DNA from: Alphaproteobacteria bacterium
GTDB taxonomy: Bacteria > Pseudomonadota > Alphaproteobacteria > Rs-D84
DNA: 5,129 nt
NCBI GenBank assembly: GCA_017936185.1
Contig: JAGBGA010000038.1
Coordinates: 1-5,129 of the forward strand
Direction: 5' to 3'
Shown: piece after piece, positions 1-5,129 of the stretch
Numbering within the stretch: position 1 is the stretch's first letter
How the letters are laid out: the number at the start of each line of letters is the position of its first letter
The notes under the pieces: model-generated
Databases searched by the model: none
The model's input: the letters and a program-made list of their open reading frames with translations, nothing else
What the model was told of the DNA's origin: nothing
Translations under genes and position numbers: made by a program

Positions 1-621
1 ATTGGACCAGCAGGTGCGGGAAAAACAACGCTTTTTCGAATAATGTTGGATTTAATGCGGGCAAATTCTGGACAGATAGTTTACCGCGAAAATGGTAATG
101 ATATTGGGTATAAACAAATTCAAGAACATATTGCGTATATGCCACAAAGTCAAAGTTTGTATGCCGATTTGTCGGTTTCAGAACACCTTGATTTTTTTCG
201 AAAGTTATATGGAATATCCGATACGGATTATGAAAAGAAAAAACAAGAATTAATACATCTTGCCCGGTTGGGGGAATTCCTTGACCGGCCGGCGGGAAAA
301 TTGTCGGGTGGGATGTATAAAAAGTTGGGCTTGATTTGTGCTTTGTTGCGTTCGCCCCAGATAATGTTGCTTGATGAACCAACGAATGGTGTGGACCCAA
401 TCAGTCGGCGTCAATTTTGGGATTTGCTGCATAATGCGGTGGAACGCGGAATTTTGGTGTTGATGTCAACCGCATATATGGATGAAGCAGAACGATGCAG
501 TGGTGTTGTTTTGATGGAACAAGGGCATGTCTTGGCGGCCGGTAATCCAGAAGATATGTTAAAAAAGTATAATGTGCGCAATTTTGATGACTTGTTTTTA
601 ATGCGTGCGCGGGGGAAATAA
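1..621 (+). CDS. ABC transporter ATP-binding subunit NBD1 (YbhF N-terminal-half-like), 5' partial
   Basis: First nucleotide-binding subunit of an ABC-2 exporter; it would bind and hydrolyse ATP at the cytoplasmic face of the inner membrane. The frame is open from base 1, so the gene enters from the left and has lost roughly its first 35-40 residues. The ATG at base 43 lies after the Walker A motif and cannot be the start. Visible motifs are Walker A GPAGAGKTT (4-30), Q-loop YMPQ (Gln at 145-147), signature LSGGM (301-315), Walker B IMLLDEP with catalytic Glu (361-381) and D-loop GVDP. The switch position reads STAYMDEAE: alanine (472-474) replaces the usual histidine. From memory, the N-terminal domain of E. 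coli YbhF also lacks this histidine (STSYLDEAE). The tail after the ATPase core is short and ends in a DDLFLMRARG-like segment resembling the family's usual EDxF ending. That argues for an intact separate gene rather than a broken fusion. The stop is 2 nt before the next start. The ATPase call is very secure; the YbhF-half assignment is likely. Confidence 0.95.
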   Translation: MGPAGAGKTTLFRIMLDLMRANSGQIVYRENGNDIGYKQIQEHIAYMPQSQSLYADLSVSEHLDFFRKLYGISDTDYEKKKQELIHLARLGEFLDRPAGKLSGGMYKKLGLICALLRSPQIMLLDEPTNGVDPISRRQFWDLLHNAVERGILVLMSTAYMDEAERCSGVVLMEQGHVLAAGNPEDMLKKYNVRNFDDLFLMRARGK

Positions 622-623
622 AC

Positions 624-1535
624 ATGAAAAAAATTATTGTAAGTGTTAATAATATGTCGGTTCGTTTTGGTGATTTTTATGCGGTGCGTAATGTATCTTT
701 TGATGTTGGGACGGGGGAAATATTTGGTTTTTTGGGTGCAAATGGTGCCGGTAAAACAACAACTATTCGTGTGCTGTGTGGATTGTTGCCGGCCAGCAGT
801 GGTCGCGTATTTATAAACGGTACAGAATTTGTTCGTGGACGCGAAAATGTGATAAAAAGCCAGGTTGGATATATGTCACAACGATTTACACTTTATAATG
901 ATTTATCGGTGGGGGAAAACTTTGATTTTGCGGCTGCGTTGCATCGGCTTGATAACGACGTGTATTTAAACCAGCGTAAAAAGTTATTGGATTTTATTGA
1001 ATTTAATCGTGATTTGCGCATTGTTGTCAAGGATTTGCCCGGTGGAATTAAACAAGAAATTGCGCTTTGTGTTGCGTTGCTGCACGACCCAAAGATTGTT
1101 TTTCTTGATGAGCCAACCGCCGGTGTCGCCCCGGCCGCACGTGTGCGTTTTTGGCAATTAATTAAGAAGTTGGCAAAGTCTGGAAAAACAATCTTTGTTA
1201 CGACGCATTATATGGACGAAGCAGAAAACTGTAACCGTATTGCATTAATGCGGGCGGGGGAATTGATTGCAATTGACAGTCCCAATGAATTAAAGCGAAA
1301 AACATTTGGGGACAGTCTTTATCGTTTGCGTCCACGACATAAAAATGCGCGCCCGCCAAATATGAATGTTGTTGATATTTGGCAACCATATGGTGCGAAT
1401 TATCATCTTAGATTTCAAGATGATGTCTATGTTGCGCCACATTTGCGTTCTTTGAAAAAAGATTGGGAAATTGTGCAAATTTCACCGTCGTTGGAAGATG
1501 TCTTTATCCGATTGGTCGAAGGGCAAAACAGATGA
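624..1535 (+). CDS. ABC transporter ATP-binding subunit NBD2 (YbhF C-terminal-half-like)
   Basis: Second ATPase subunit, 303 residues, a normal length for a single ABC-2 ATPase with a C-terminal extension. Seen in order: A-loop region RFGDF (14-18), Walker A GANGAGKTT (38-46), Q-loop YMSQ (Gln86), a degenerate signature LPGGIKQ (138-144) in place of LSGGQ, Walker B IVFLDEP (Glu163 catalytic), D-loop AGVAP with Ala169 where Asp is usual, and a normal switch histidine in TTHYMDEAE (His195). Residues from about 230 form an ABC-2-type C-terminal domain ending SPSLEDVFIRL. The ATG at 624 has a G-rich ribosome site (gggggaa, 611-617) about 7 nt upstream, and the start fits the family. NBD1 ends 2 nt before it and the permease start overlaps its stop, so the subunits are probably made together. 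Similarity to the YbhF C-terminal domain, which also has a non-canonical signature (LPLGFKQ), is recalled and not computed. NBD1 and NBD2 probably heterodimerise. Confidence 0.95.
   Translation: MKKIIVSVNNMSVRFGDFYAVRNVSFDVGTGEIFGFLGANGAGKTTTIRVLCGLLPASSGRVFINGTEFVRGRENVIKSQVGYMSQRFTLYNDLSVGENFDFAAALHRLDNDVYLNQRKKLLDFIEFNRDLRIVVKDLPGGIKQEIALCVALLHDPKIVFLDEPTAGVAPAARVRFWQLIKKLAKSGKTIFVTTHYMDEAENCNRIALMRAGELIAIDSPNELKRKTFGDSLYRLRPRHKNARPPNMNVVDIWQPYGANYHLRFQDDVYVAPHLRSLKKDWEIVQISPSLEDVFIRLVEGQNR
1518..1523 (+). promoter_or_regulatory. ribosome binding site of permease 1 inside the NBD2 coding end
   Basis: GAAGGG lies within the last codons of NBD2, 8 nt before the ATG at 1532 that overlaps the NBD2 stop. 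It supports starting the permease at 1532 rather than at the upstream in-frame ATG 1463, and it suggests re-initiation by ribosomes finishing NBD2. Confidence 0.65.
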
Positions 1536-2656
1536 AGTTCTTTTCATGGCGCCGGGCAAATGCGATATTGTCCAAAGAATTTAAACATATATTGCGTGAT
1601 CCGTTTACATTAATGATGGCGTTAATGTTGCCGCTGTTAATCGTCTTGATTTTGGGCAGTTCCATTGAATTTAATATCAAGCATATTAATATGACATATG
1701 TTGATAATGATAAGACAATGTCGTCGCGAAAATTGGTTGAAACGTTCGGCAGTTCGGGGTATTTCAAGCCGCATGATGTTATAAATCCGGATTCTTTGTT
1801 TGATGATATTGTCGCCGGGCGTGCGCGTGTGGGATTGGTGATACCGCCCGGTTTTGAAAAGGATGTGTTTACAGATAATGGGGCAAGTGTTCAGATTTTA
1901 GTGGATGGTACAGAAAGTTCTTCGATTTCATCGGTGTCAAATTATCTGATGACAATTAACAGGAATTCTTGGTTTAAAATACACGATGTTCCGGTTGCGA
2001 TGGCAAGCGAAAATCCAAAATATAAAATAAGATATTTGTTTAACCCAGAATTGAATTCACGTTGGTTTGCGGTGCCGGGATTGTCGGCGGTTATTATTGC
2101 GTTGGTTGCAATTATGCTGACGACGTTGACGATATGTCGTGAATGGGAACGTGGGTCAATGGAAATGCTGTTGTCAACACCGGCAACACGGTTGGAAATT
2201 ATTGTTGGCAAGGTGGCGCCATATGCGTTACTTAGTTTTATTGGTTTTTTATTGGTGTTTTTTGTTGCGCGTATTGTATTTGGGGTTCCTTTTGTTGGGG
2301 CGTATTGGCAATTGGTTTTGGGGACATTATTATTTATCTTGGGGTATTTGGCGATTGGGTTGTTAATATCTGTTTCAACAAAAAAACAAGAAGTTGCAAT
2401 TCAATATGCGGCAATTATCGGATTGTTGCCAACGGTGATTTTGTCGGGATTTGTCTTTCCAATTGAATATATGAGTCGTGGATACAGAATTGTATCGTCC
2501 TTGTTTCCGGCGCGCTTTTATATGGATATAACACGTGATCAATTTTTAAAGGGCAGTTTATTTGTCGATATATGGTGGTTGTATGTCATTCTTGCATGCC
2601 AAGCGATTGTTATCATAGTGTTCAGCGTATTCAGATTTAAAAGGTCTTTGGAATGA
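1532..2656 (+). CDS. ybhS: ABC-2 type permease subunit 1 (YbhS-like)
   Basis: Inner-membrane permease, 374 residues, close to E. coli YbhS (about 377). The N-terminus SWRRANAILSKEFKHILRDP is the conserved cytosolic elbow of this family. TM1 is about 25-43, followed by a large extracytoplasmic domain (about 45-178) containing VQILVDGTE (120-128). Next come the family hallmark FNPELNSRWFAVPG (170-183), TM2 (about 179-201), a cytosolic coupling segment REWERGSMEMLLSTP (203-217) and GK..PY (226-231). Further membrane segments lie near 228-250, 262-288, 296-318 and 348-368, giving six in all. The chosen start is the ATG overlapping the NBD2 stop (ATGA), with GAAGGG at 1518-1523 placed 8 nt upstream. 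An in-frame ATG at 1463 would add 23 residues inside NBD2, has no family support and was rejected. It should pair with the next gene's product as a heterodimeric transmembrane channel. The cargo is not evident. Confidence 0.93.
   Translation: MKFFSWRRANAILSKEFKHILRDPFTLMMALMLPLLIVLILGSSIEFNIKHINMTYVDNDKTMSSRKLVETFGSSGYFKPHDVINPDSLFDDIVAGRARVGLVIPPGFEKDVFTDNGASVQILVDGTESSSISSVSNYLMTINRNSWFKIHDVPVAMASENPKYKIRYLFNPELNSRWFAVPGLSAVIIALVAIMLTTLTICREWERGSMEMLLSTPATRLEIIVGKVAPYALLSFIGFLLVFFVARIVFGVPFVGAYWQLVLGTLLFILGYLAIGLLISVSTKKQEVAIQYAAIIGLLPTVILSGFVFPIEYMSRGYRIVSSLFPARFYMDITRDQFLKGSLFVDIWWLYVILACQAIVIIVFSVFRFKRSLE
2639..2644 (+). promoter_or_regulatory. ribosome binding site of permease 2 inside the permease 1 coding end
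   Basis: AAAAGG sits in the last codons of permease 1 (encoding the final KRS region), 8 nt before the ATG at 2653 whose last bases form the upstream TGA stop. It decides the start and fits coupled synthesis of the two permeases in equal amounts. Confidence 0.6.
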
Positions 2657-3744
2657 AGGTATTGCGTGGTTTTTTCAAGAAGGAAATAATCGGGCTGTTG
2701 CGTGATCCAATTTTATTGGTGGCGGTGTTGATTATGCCGGTGGTTCAGATGATTCTTTTGTCCGGGGCGATTACTTTCCAGGCGGATAATTTGCGTCTTG
2801 TAATGCAGAATTCGCCCAATGATACACTGATGGAACAGGTTTATCGGCATGCAATTGGTTCGGGCTTTTTTGTGTCGGCAAATGTTAAATCACACAGTCC
2901 AATTGACGCCGTCCAAGGCGGTATGGCCGATGTTGCAATAATTGCCCCAGATGGCGGATTAACGCGCGCGACAGTGCGCGGTGATGGTGAAGTACAGATA
3001 TTAATTGATTCTATGAACATCTTGAAAGCGCACAGCATAGAAGCATATCTTCGTGGTATTATTACAAAAACTTTATCAGATGTTACGCATACAGAAATAA
3101 AACCGCCAATAAATTTTGATGTGCGTATTTTGTTTAATCCGCAACTGAACACAAAGTTTTTTATGGTTCCGTCAATGGTGTCTATATTGGTGTTCCTTGC
3201 GTTATTGATACTAATCGCAGTGTCGATTACCAAAGAAAAAGAGACGGGTACGATGGAAACACTGATGTCTGCACCGATATCCAAGTACGATATCATTATG
3301 GGTAAAGTATTGCCTTATGTGTTGGTGTCCTTTGTGGTTATGTTGTCAATTGTTGTTGTTGGGATGATTGTTTTTCGGGTTCCTTTGGTTGGTTCGATGT
3401 TTATGTTTTTGATGTCTTTTTTGGTGTTTTGCGTGCCGGCGTGCGGGATTGGGGTTTGGTTGTCTGGGTATACGCATACACAACAACAAGCGTTGTTGGG
3501 ATTAATTATTGTGGCGTTTTTGGCGTTGATGTTGTCGGGGGCGATTATTTCAACGGAAAACATGCCAATTGTATTGCGTGTAATAAGTTATATAAATCCA
3601 TTAAGTCATTATTCTTTTCTGGTGCGTAATATCATGTTAAAGGGACCAGATTGGATTTATTTTGCCAAGCATGCAGGCGCAATGATGGCGTCGGGTTTGG
3701 TGATATGGGTTATTGCGTTGCGACGTTGGAAAACAACACTGTAA
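2653..3744 (+). CDS. ybhR: ABC-2 type permease subunit 2 (YbhR-like)
   Basis: Second inner-membrane permease, 363 residues, close to E. coli YbhR (about 368). It has the same plan as the preceding gene: elbow KKEIIGLLRDP (9-19), TM1 (about 20-39), a periplasmic domain (about 40-168) with VQILID (114-119), the hallmark FNPQLNTKFFMVPS (161-174), TM2 (about 170-192), coupling segment KEKETGTMETLMSAP (194-208), GKVLPY (217-222) and four further hydrophobic segments. Near the C-terminus, QQQALLG, LSGAIISTENMP and ISYINPLSHY closely resemble remembered YbhR segments, which separates it from the YbhS-like partner. The start overlaps the upstream stop as ATGA, with AAAAGG (2639-2644) 8 nt upstream, so translational coupling is likely. 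Paralogy with the upstream permease is plain (GKVxPYxLxSF followed by IVFxVPxVG in both), pointing to an old duplication. Expected role: the other half of the transmembrane pathway. Confidence 0.93.
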   Translation: MKVLRGFFKKEIIGLLRDPILLVAVLIMPVVQMILLSGAITFQADNLRLVMQNSPNDTLMEQVYRHAIGSGFFVSANVKSHSPIDAVQGGMADVAIIAPDGGLTRATVRGDGEVQILIDSMNILKAHSIEAYLRGIITKTLSDVTHTEIKPPINFDVRILFNPQLNTKFFMVPSMVSILVFLALLILIAVSITKEKETGTMETLMSAPISKYDIIMGKVLPYVLVSFVVMLSIVVVGMIVFRVPLVGSMFMFLMSFLVFCVPACGIGVWLSGYTHTQQQALLGLIIVAFLALMLSGAIISTENMPIVLRVISYINPLSHYSFLVRNIMLKGPDWIYFAKHAGAMMASGLVIWVIALRRWKTTL

Positions 3745-3746
3745 GT

Positions 3747-3754
3747 AAAAAAGG
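3747..3754 (+). promoter_or_regulatory. ribosome binding site deciding the tolC start
   Basis: AAAAAAGG ends 8 nt before ATG 3763, the same spacing seen before both permease starts (GAAGGG 1518-1523 to ATG 1532; AAAAGG 2639-2644 to ATG 2653). It is only 2 nt from the in-frame GTG at 3757, which is too close. The ATG also gives a clean MKK signal peptide start. Confidence 0.75.
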
Positions 3755-3762
3755 ATGTGCCA

Positions 3763-5028
3763 ATGAAAAAAGTGTCGTTATTGTGTGTGTTGATGTATTC
3801 TTGTAATGCGTGGGGTGACGTTTATACGGCGTTGCAAAGTGTCTATGATACCAATCCGGTTATAAATGCCCAGCGCAGCAATCTTGATGTTGCCGCGGCG
3901 GATGTTCGGGCAACAATGTCGGAATTTCAGCCTTATTTTGGATTGGTTGGTAATGTTGGGGCGGCGCGAACAAAAATTGCCGGCGAAACGTTTGATTATT
4001 CCCCGTTGCAGTATGGTGCAGAATTTCAACAAAATATTTTCCAAGGTGGCGCAAACTTTGCACAGTATAAAAGTGCCAAGGGATTGTTTTATGCACAACA
4101 AGCACGACTTTATGCAACGCAACAAGATGTCTTTATGTCGGCAATAAATGCGTATATCGAAGTTCTTAATGCAAAACAAGTATTGGAATTAAATGAAAAT
4201 AATCATCGCGTTTTGACCGAATATTATAATTATGTTTCTGATGGTATGCGGGTGGGACGTTTAACAAAAACCGATGTCGCCCAGGCGGCCGCACGTCTTG
4301 AAATGGCGCAATTCTATGTTGTTGATGCGCGCGCGAAATATGAAAATTCAATGGAAACGATTCAAAGAATCTATGGTGATGCGGATATTGTTTTTTCTGA
4401 TATTGACTTGGGGCGTGTAAAAGATTTGTTCCCAAAATCGGTACAGGTGGCCGAAGAGGTTGCATTAAAAAATCATCCGATGTTGATTGCGCTGAACGAA
4501 CAAGAAGGTGCGGTCAGTCAAAATATAATATCGTCTTATAAGTCGATACTGCCGTCGGTTGATGTTCGTGGGTCGGTTCAACAAATTGACGATGTGCCAT
4601 ATCTTGATAAAATTCGTGATGGCAGAATAGGGGTGTATTTAAAGATTCCGTTGTATGACAAGGGGTATGCGTTTGCCAGTGCGGATAAAGTTCGGGCGAC
4701 AGTGTCTGGAATTCAAGATGATATCATAAATGCACGTCGAACAATTGTTGAAAATTTACGTATGGCGTGGAATATATATCAAGCCCAGGAATATGCAATT
4801 AATGCCACGTTGGCCAGTGTAAACGCGAACAAGACGGCGCTTGCCGGGATTCGCGACGAACAGCAACGCGGGCGCCGAACAGTTCTTGATGTGTTGAATG
4901 CAGAACAAGAATTGTTGAATTCGCGTGTTGCGCATATTCAAGCAGTACATGCACGCATTTCGGCGTATTTTGCGGTGCTGGCATCTGTGGGTAAATTAAC
5001 GCCAGAAAATCTGGGGCTTGAATTTTAA
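3763..5028 (+). CDS. tolC: TolC family outer membrane efflux channel
   Basis: Outer membrane channel of a tripartite exporter, 421 residues, typical of TolC-type proteins without long extensions. Residues 1-18 form a short signal peptide (MKK, hydrophobic core, probable cleavage AWG/D). The mature protein has the two-repeat TolC structure. Repeat 1 starts with ALQSVYDTNPVINAQR (23-38) and carries VGRLTKTDVAQAAARLEMAQ (164-183). Repeat 2 starts near KNHPMLIA (236-243) and carries RGRRTVLDVLNAEQELLNSR (369-388), ending SVGKLTPENLGLEF. These motifs are typical of alphaproteobacterial TolC/BepC-like proteins. The start is set by AAAAAAGG (3747-3754) lying 8 nt from ATG 3763; the in-frame GTG at 3757 is only 2 nt from it. 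The gene follows permease 2 by 18 nt with no visible promoter or terminator, so it appears to be part of the same operon and dedicated to this pump, although TolC proteins can serve several systems. No lipobox is convincing, so it is not a NodT-type lipoprotein. Confidence 0.95.
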   Translation: MKKVSLLCVLMYSCNAWGDVYTALQSVYDTNPVINAQRSNLDVAAADVRATMSEFQPYFGLVGNVGAARTKIAGETFDYSPLQYGAEFQQNIFQGGANFAQYKSAKGLFYAQQARLYATQQDVFMSAINAYIEVLNAKQVLELNENNHRVLTEYYNYVSDGMRVGRLTKTDVAQAAARLEMAQFYVVDARAKYENSMETIQRIYGDADIVFSDIDLGRVKDLFPKSVQVAEEVALKNHPMLIALNEQEGAVSQNIISSYKSILPSVDVRGSVQQIDDVPYLDKIRDGRIGVYLKIPLYDKGYAFASADKVRATVSGIQDDIINARRTIVENLRMAWNIYQAQEYAINATLASVNANKTALAGIRDEQQRGRRTVLDVLNAEQELLNSRVAHIQAVHARISAYFAVLASVGKLTPENLGLEF

Positions 5029-5045
5029 AAAAAATAGTGTAAAAT
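5018..5045 (+). promoter_or_regulatory. putative sigma70-type promoter of the tRNA-Arg gene
   Basis: TTGAAT (5018-5023) resembles a -35 box (TTGA matches). A 16-bp spacer follows, then TAAAAT (5040-5045), which differs from TATAAT at one base. The expected transcription start near 5051-5053 falls just before the mature tRNA 5' end at 5056, a sensible position. The -35 box would overlap the last codons of tolC. AT-rich DNA gives such matches by chance, so this is tentative; cotranscription from the pump operon is the alternative. Confidence 0.45.
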
Positions 5046-5055
5046 ATGTCGCGTT

Positions 5056-5129
5056 GCGCCCTTAGCTCAGCTGGATAGAGCATCAGATTTCTAATCTGCA
5101 GGTCACAGGTTCGAATCCTGTAGGGCGTG
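5056..5129 (+). tRNA. tRNA-Arg (anticodon UCU)
   Basis: A full cloverleaf folds by hand. The acceptor stem is 5056-5062 with 5122-5128 (first pair G-U), and the discriminator is G at 5129. The D arm is GCTC 5065-5068 with GAGC 5078-5081. The anticodon arm is 5083-5087 with 5095-5099 around loop TTTCTAA, anticodon TCT at 5090-5092. The variable loop is AGGTC, and the T arm is ACAGG/CCTGT around TTCGAAT (5110-5116). It reads AGA and probably AGG as arginine; these are minority arginine codons in the window's genes. The body closely resembles E. coli tRNA-Arg(UCU). The outer pair of the anticodon stem is U-C (5083 with 5099), a mismatch. The window stops at the discriminator, so whether CCA is encoded cannot be seen. 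It lies 27 nt past the tolC stop on the same strand. Confidence 0.96.

Noticed and set aside
43..621. ATG at 43 as the start of the first ATPase
   Set aside because: The frame is open back to base 1 and encodes Walker A (4-30) before this ATG, so the gene is simply cut by the window edge.
1463..1531. Upstream in-frame ATG for permease 1 (23 extra residues)
   Set aside because: It lies deep in NBD2, the added residues look unlike any permease N-terminus, and ATG 1532 has a well-spaced ribosome site and the typical SWRR start.
2841..3296. Antisense 151-codon reading frame inside permease 2
   Set aside because: It lies wholly opposite a well-supported permease, has no recognisable domain, and is explained by codon bias of the sense gene. 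The other antisense frames in the window are dismissed for the same reason.
3757..3762. GTG start for the TolC-like gene
   Set aside because: It is only 2 nt from the AAAAAAGG site; ATG 3763 has 8-nt spacing and begins a standard MKK signal peptide.
3763..3816. TolC-like protein as a lipoprotein (Cys14 in the signal region)
   Set aside because: The residues before Cys14 (M-Y-S) do not form a normal lipobox, while AWG before Asp19 is an ordinary signal peptidase I site.
5023..5034. TTTTAAAAAAAA as an intrinsic terminator after tolC
   Set aside because: It has no GC-rich stem or loop, and the A-run on this strand is the wrong base for a plus-strand terminator tail.
5056..5129. tRNA-Arg as an integration site for a mobile element
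   Set aside because: tRNA genes are common attachment sites, but no integrase or repeated tRNA 3' end is present in the window.

Overview
The window is one compact operon on the plus strand, followed by a tRNA gene. Every gene reads left to right and there is almost no spare DNA. The genes encode most of an ABC-2 type tripartite export pump: two separate ATP-binding subunits (NBD1, cut by the left edge, and NBD2), two paralogous ABC-2 permeases, and a TolC-family outer membrane channel. A complete tRNA-Arg(UCU) gene, apart from any encoded CCA, ends on the last base.

Layout: NBD1 at 1-621; a 2-nt gap; NBD2 at 624-1535; permease 1 at 1532-2656, joined to NBD2 by an ATGA overlap; permease 2 at 2653-3744, again joined by ATGA; an 18-nt gap; the TolC-like channel at 3763-5028; a 27-nt AT-rich spacer holding a plausible tRNA promoter; tRNA-Arg at 5056-5129. 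No stretch of 300 bases lacks a gene. I see no insertion sequence, CRISPR array, riboswitch or convincing intrinsic terminator.

The closest family I can name from memory is E. coli YbhF-YbhS-YbhR. There YbhF is one polypeptide with two ATPase domains. Here those domains match two separate genes: NBD1 matches the YbhF N-terminal half (GPxGAGKTT Walker A, no switch histidine) and NBD2 the C-terminal half. By analogy, a HlyD/YbhG-like periplasmic adaptor may lie just upstream of base 1. That cannot be seen here. With such an adaptor, ATPases and permeases would energise export across the inner membrane and the TolC-like protein would supply the outer membrane exit. The substrate cannot be read from the sequence.

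The outer membrane channel and signal peptide indicate a Gram-negative host. The TolC protein (MKK signal, NP and RTVLDVLNAEQELLN-type motifs) and the tRNA-Arg body resemble alphaproteobacterial versions. The AT-leaning, compact, TTG-rich coding suggests a low-GC, perhaps host-associated or uncultured, alphaproteobacterium. This placement is an inference. The most notable point is that all degenerate ATPase motifs fall in the same predicted composite ATP site, including an unusual loss of the D-loop aspartate in NBD2. I found no clearly undescribed system.
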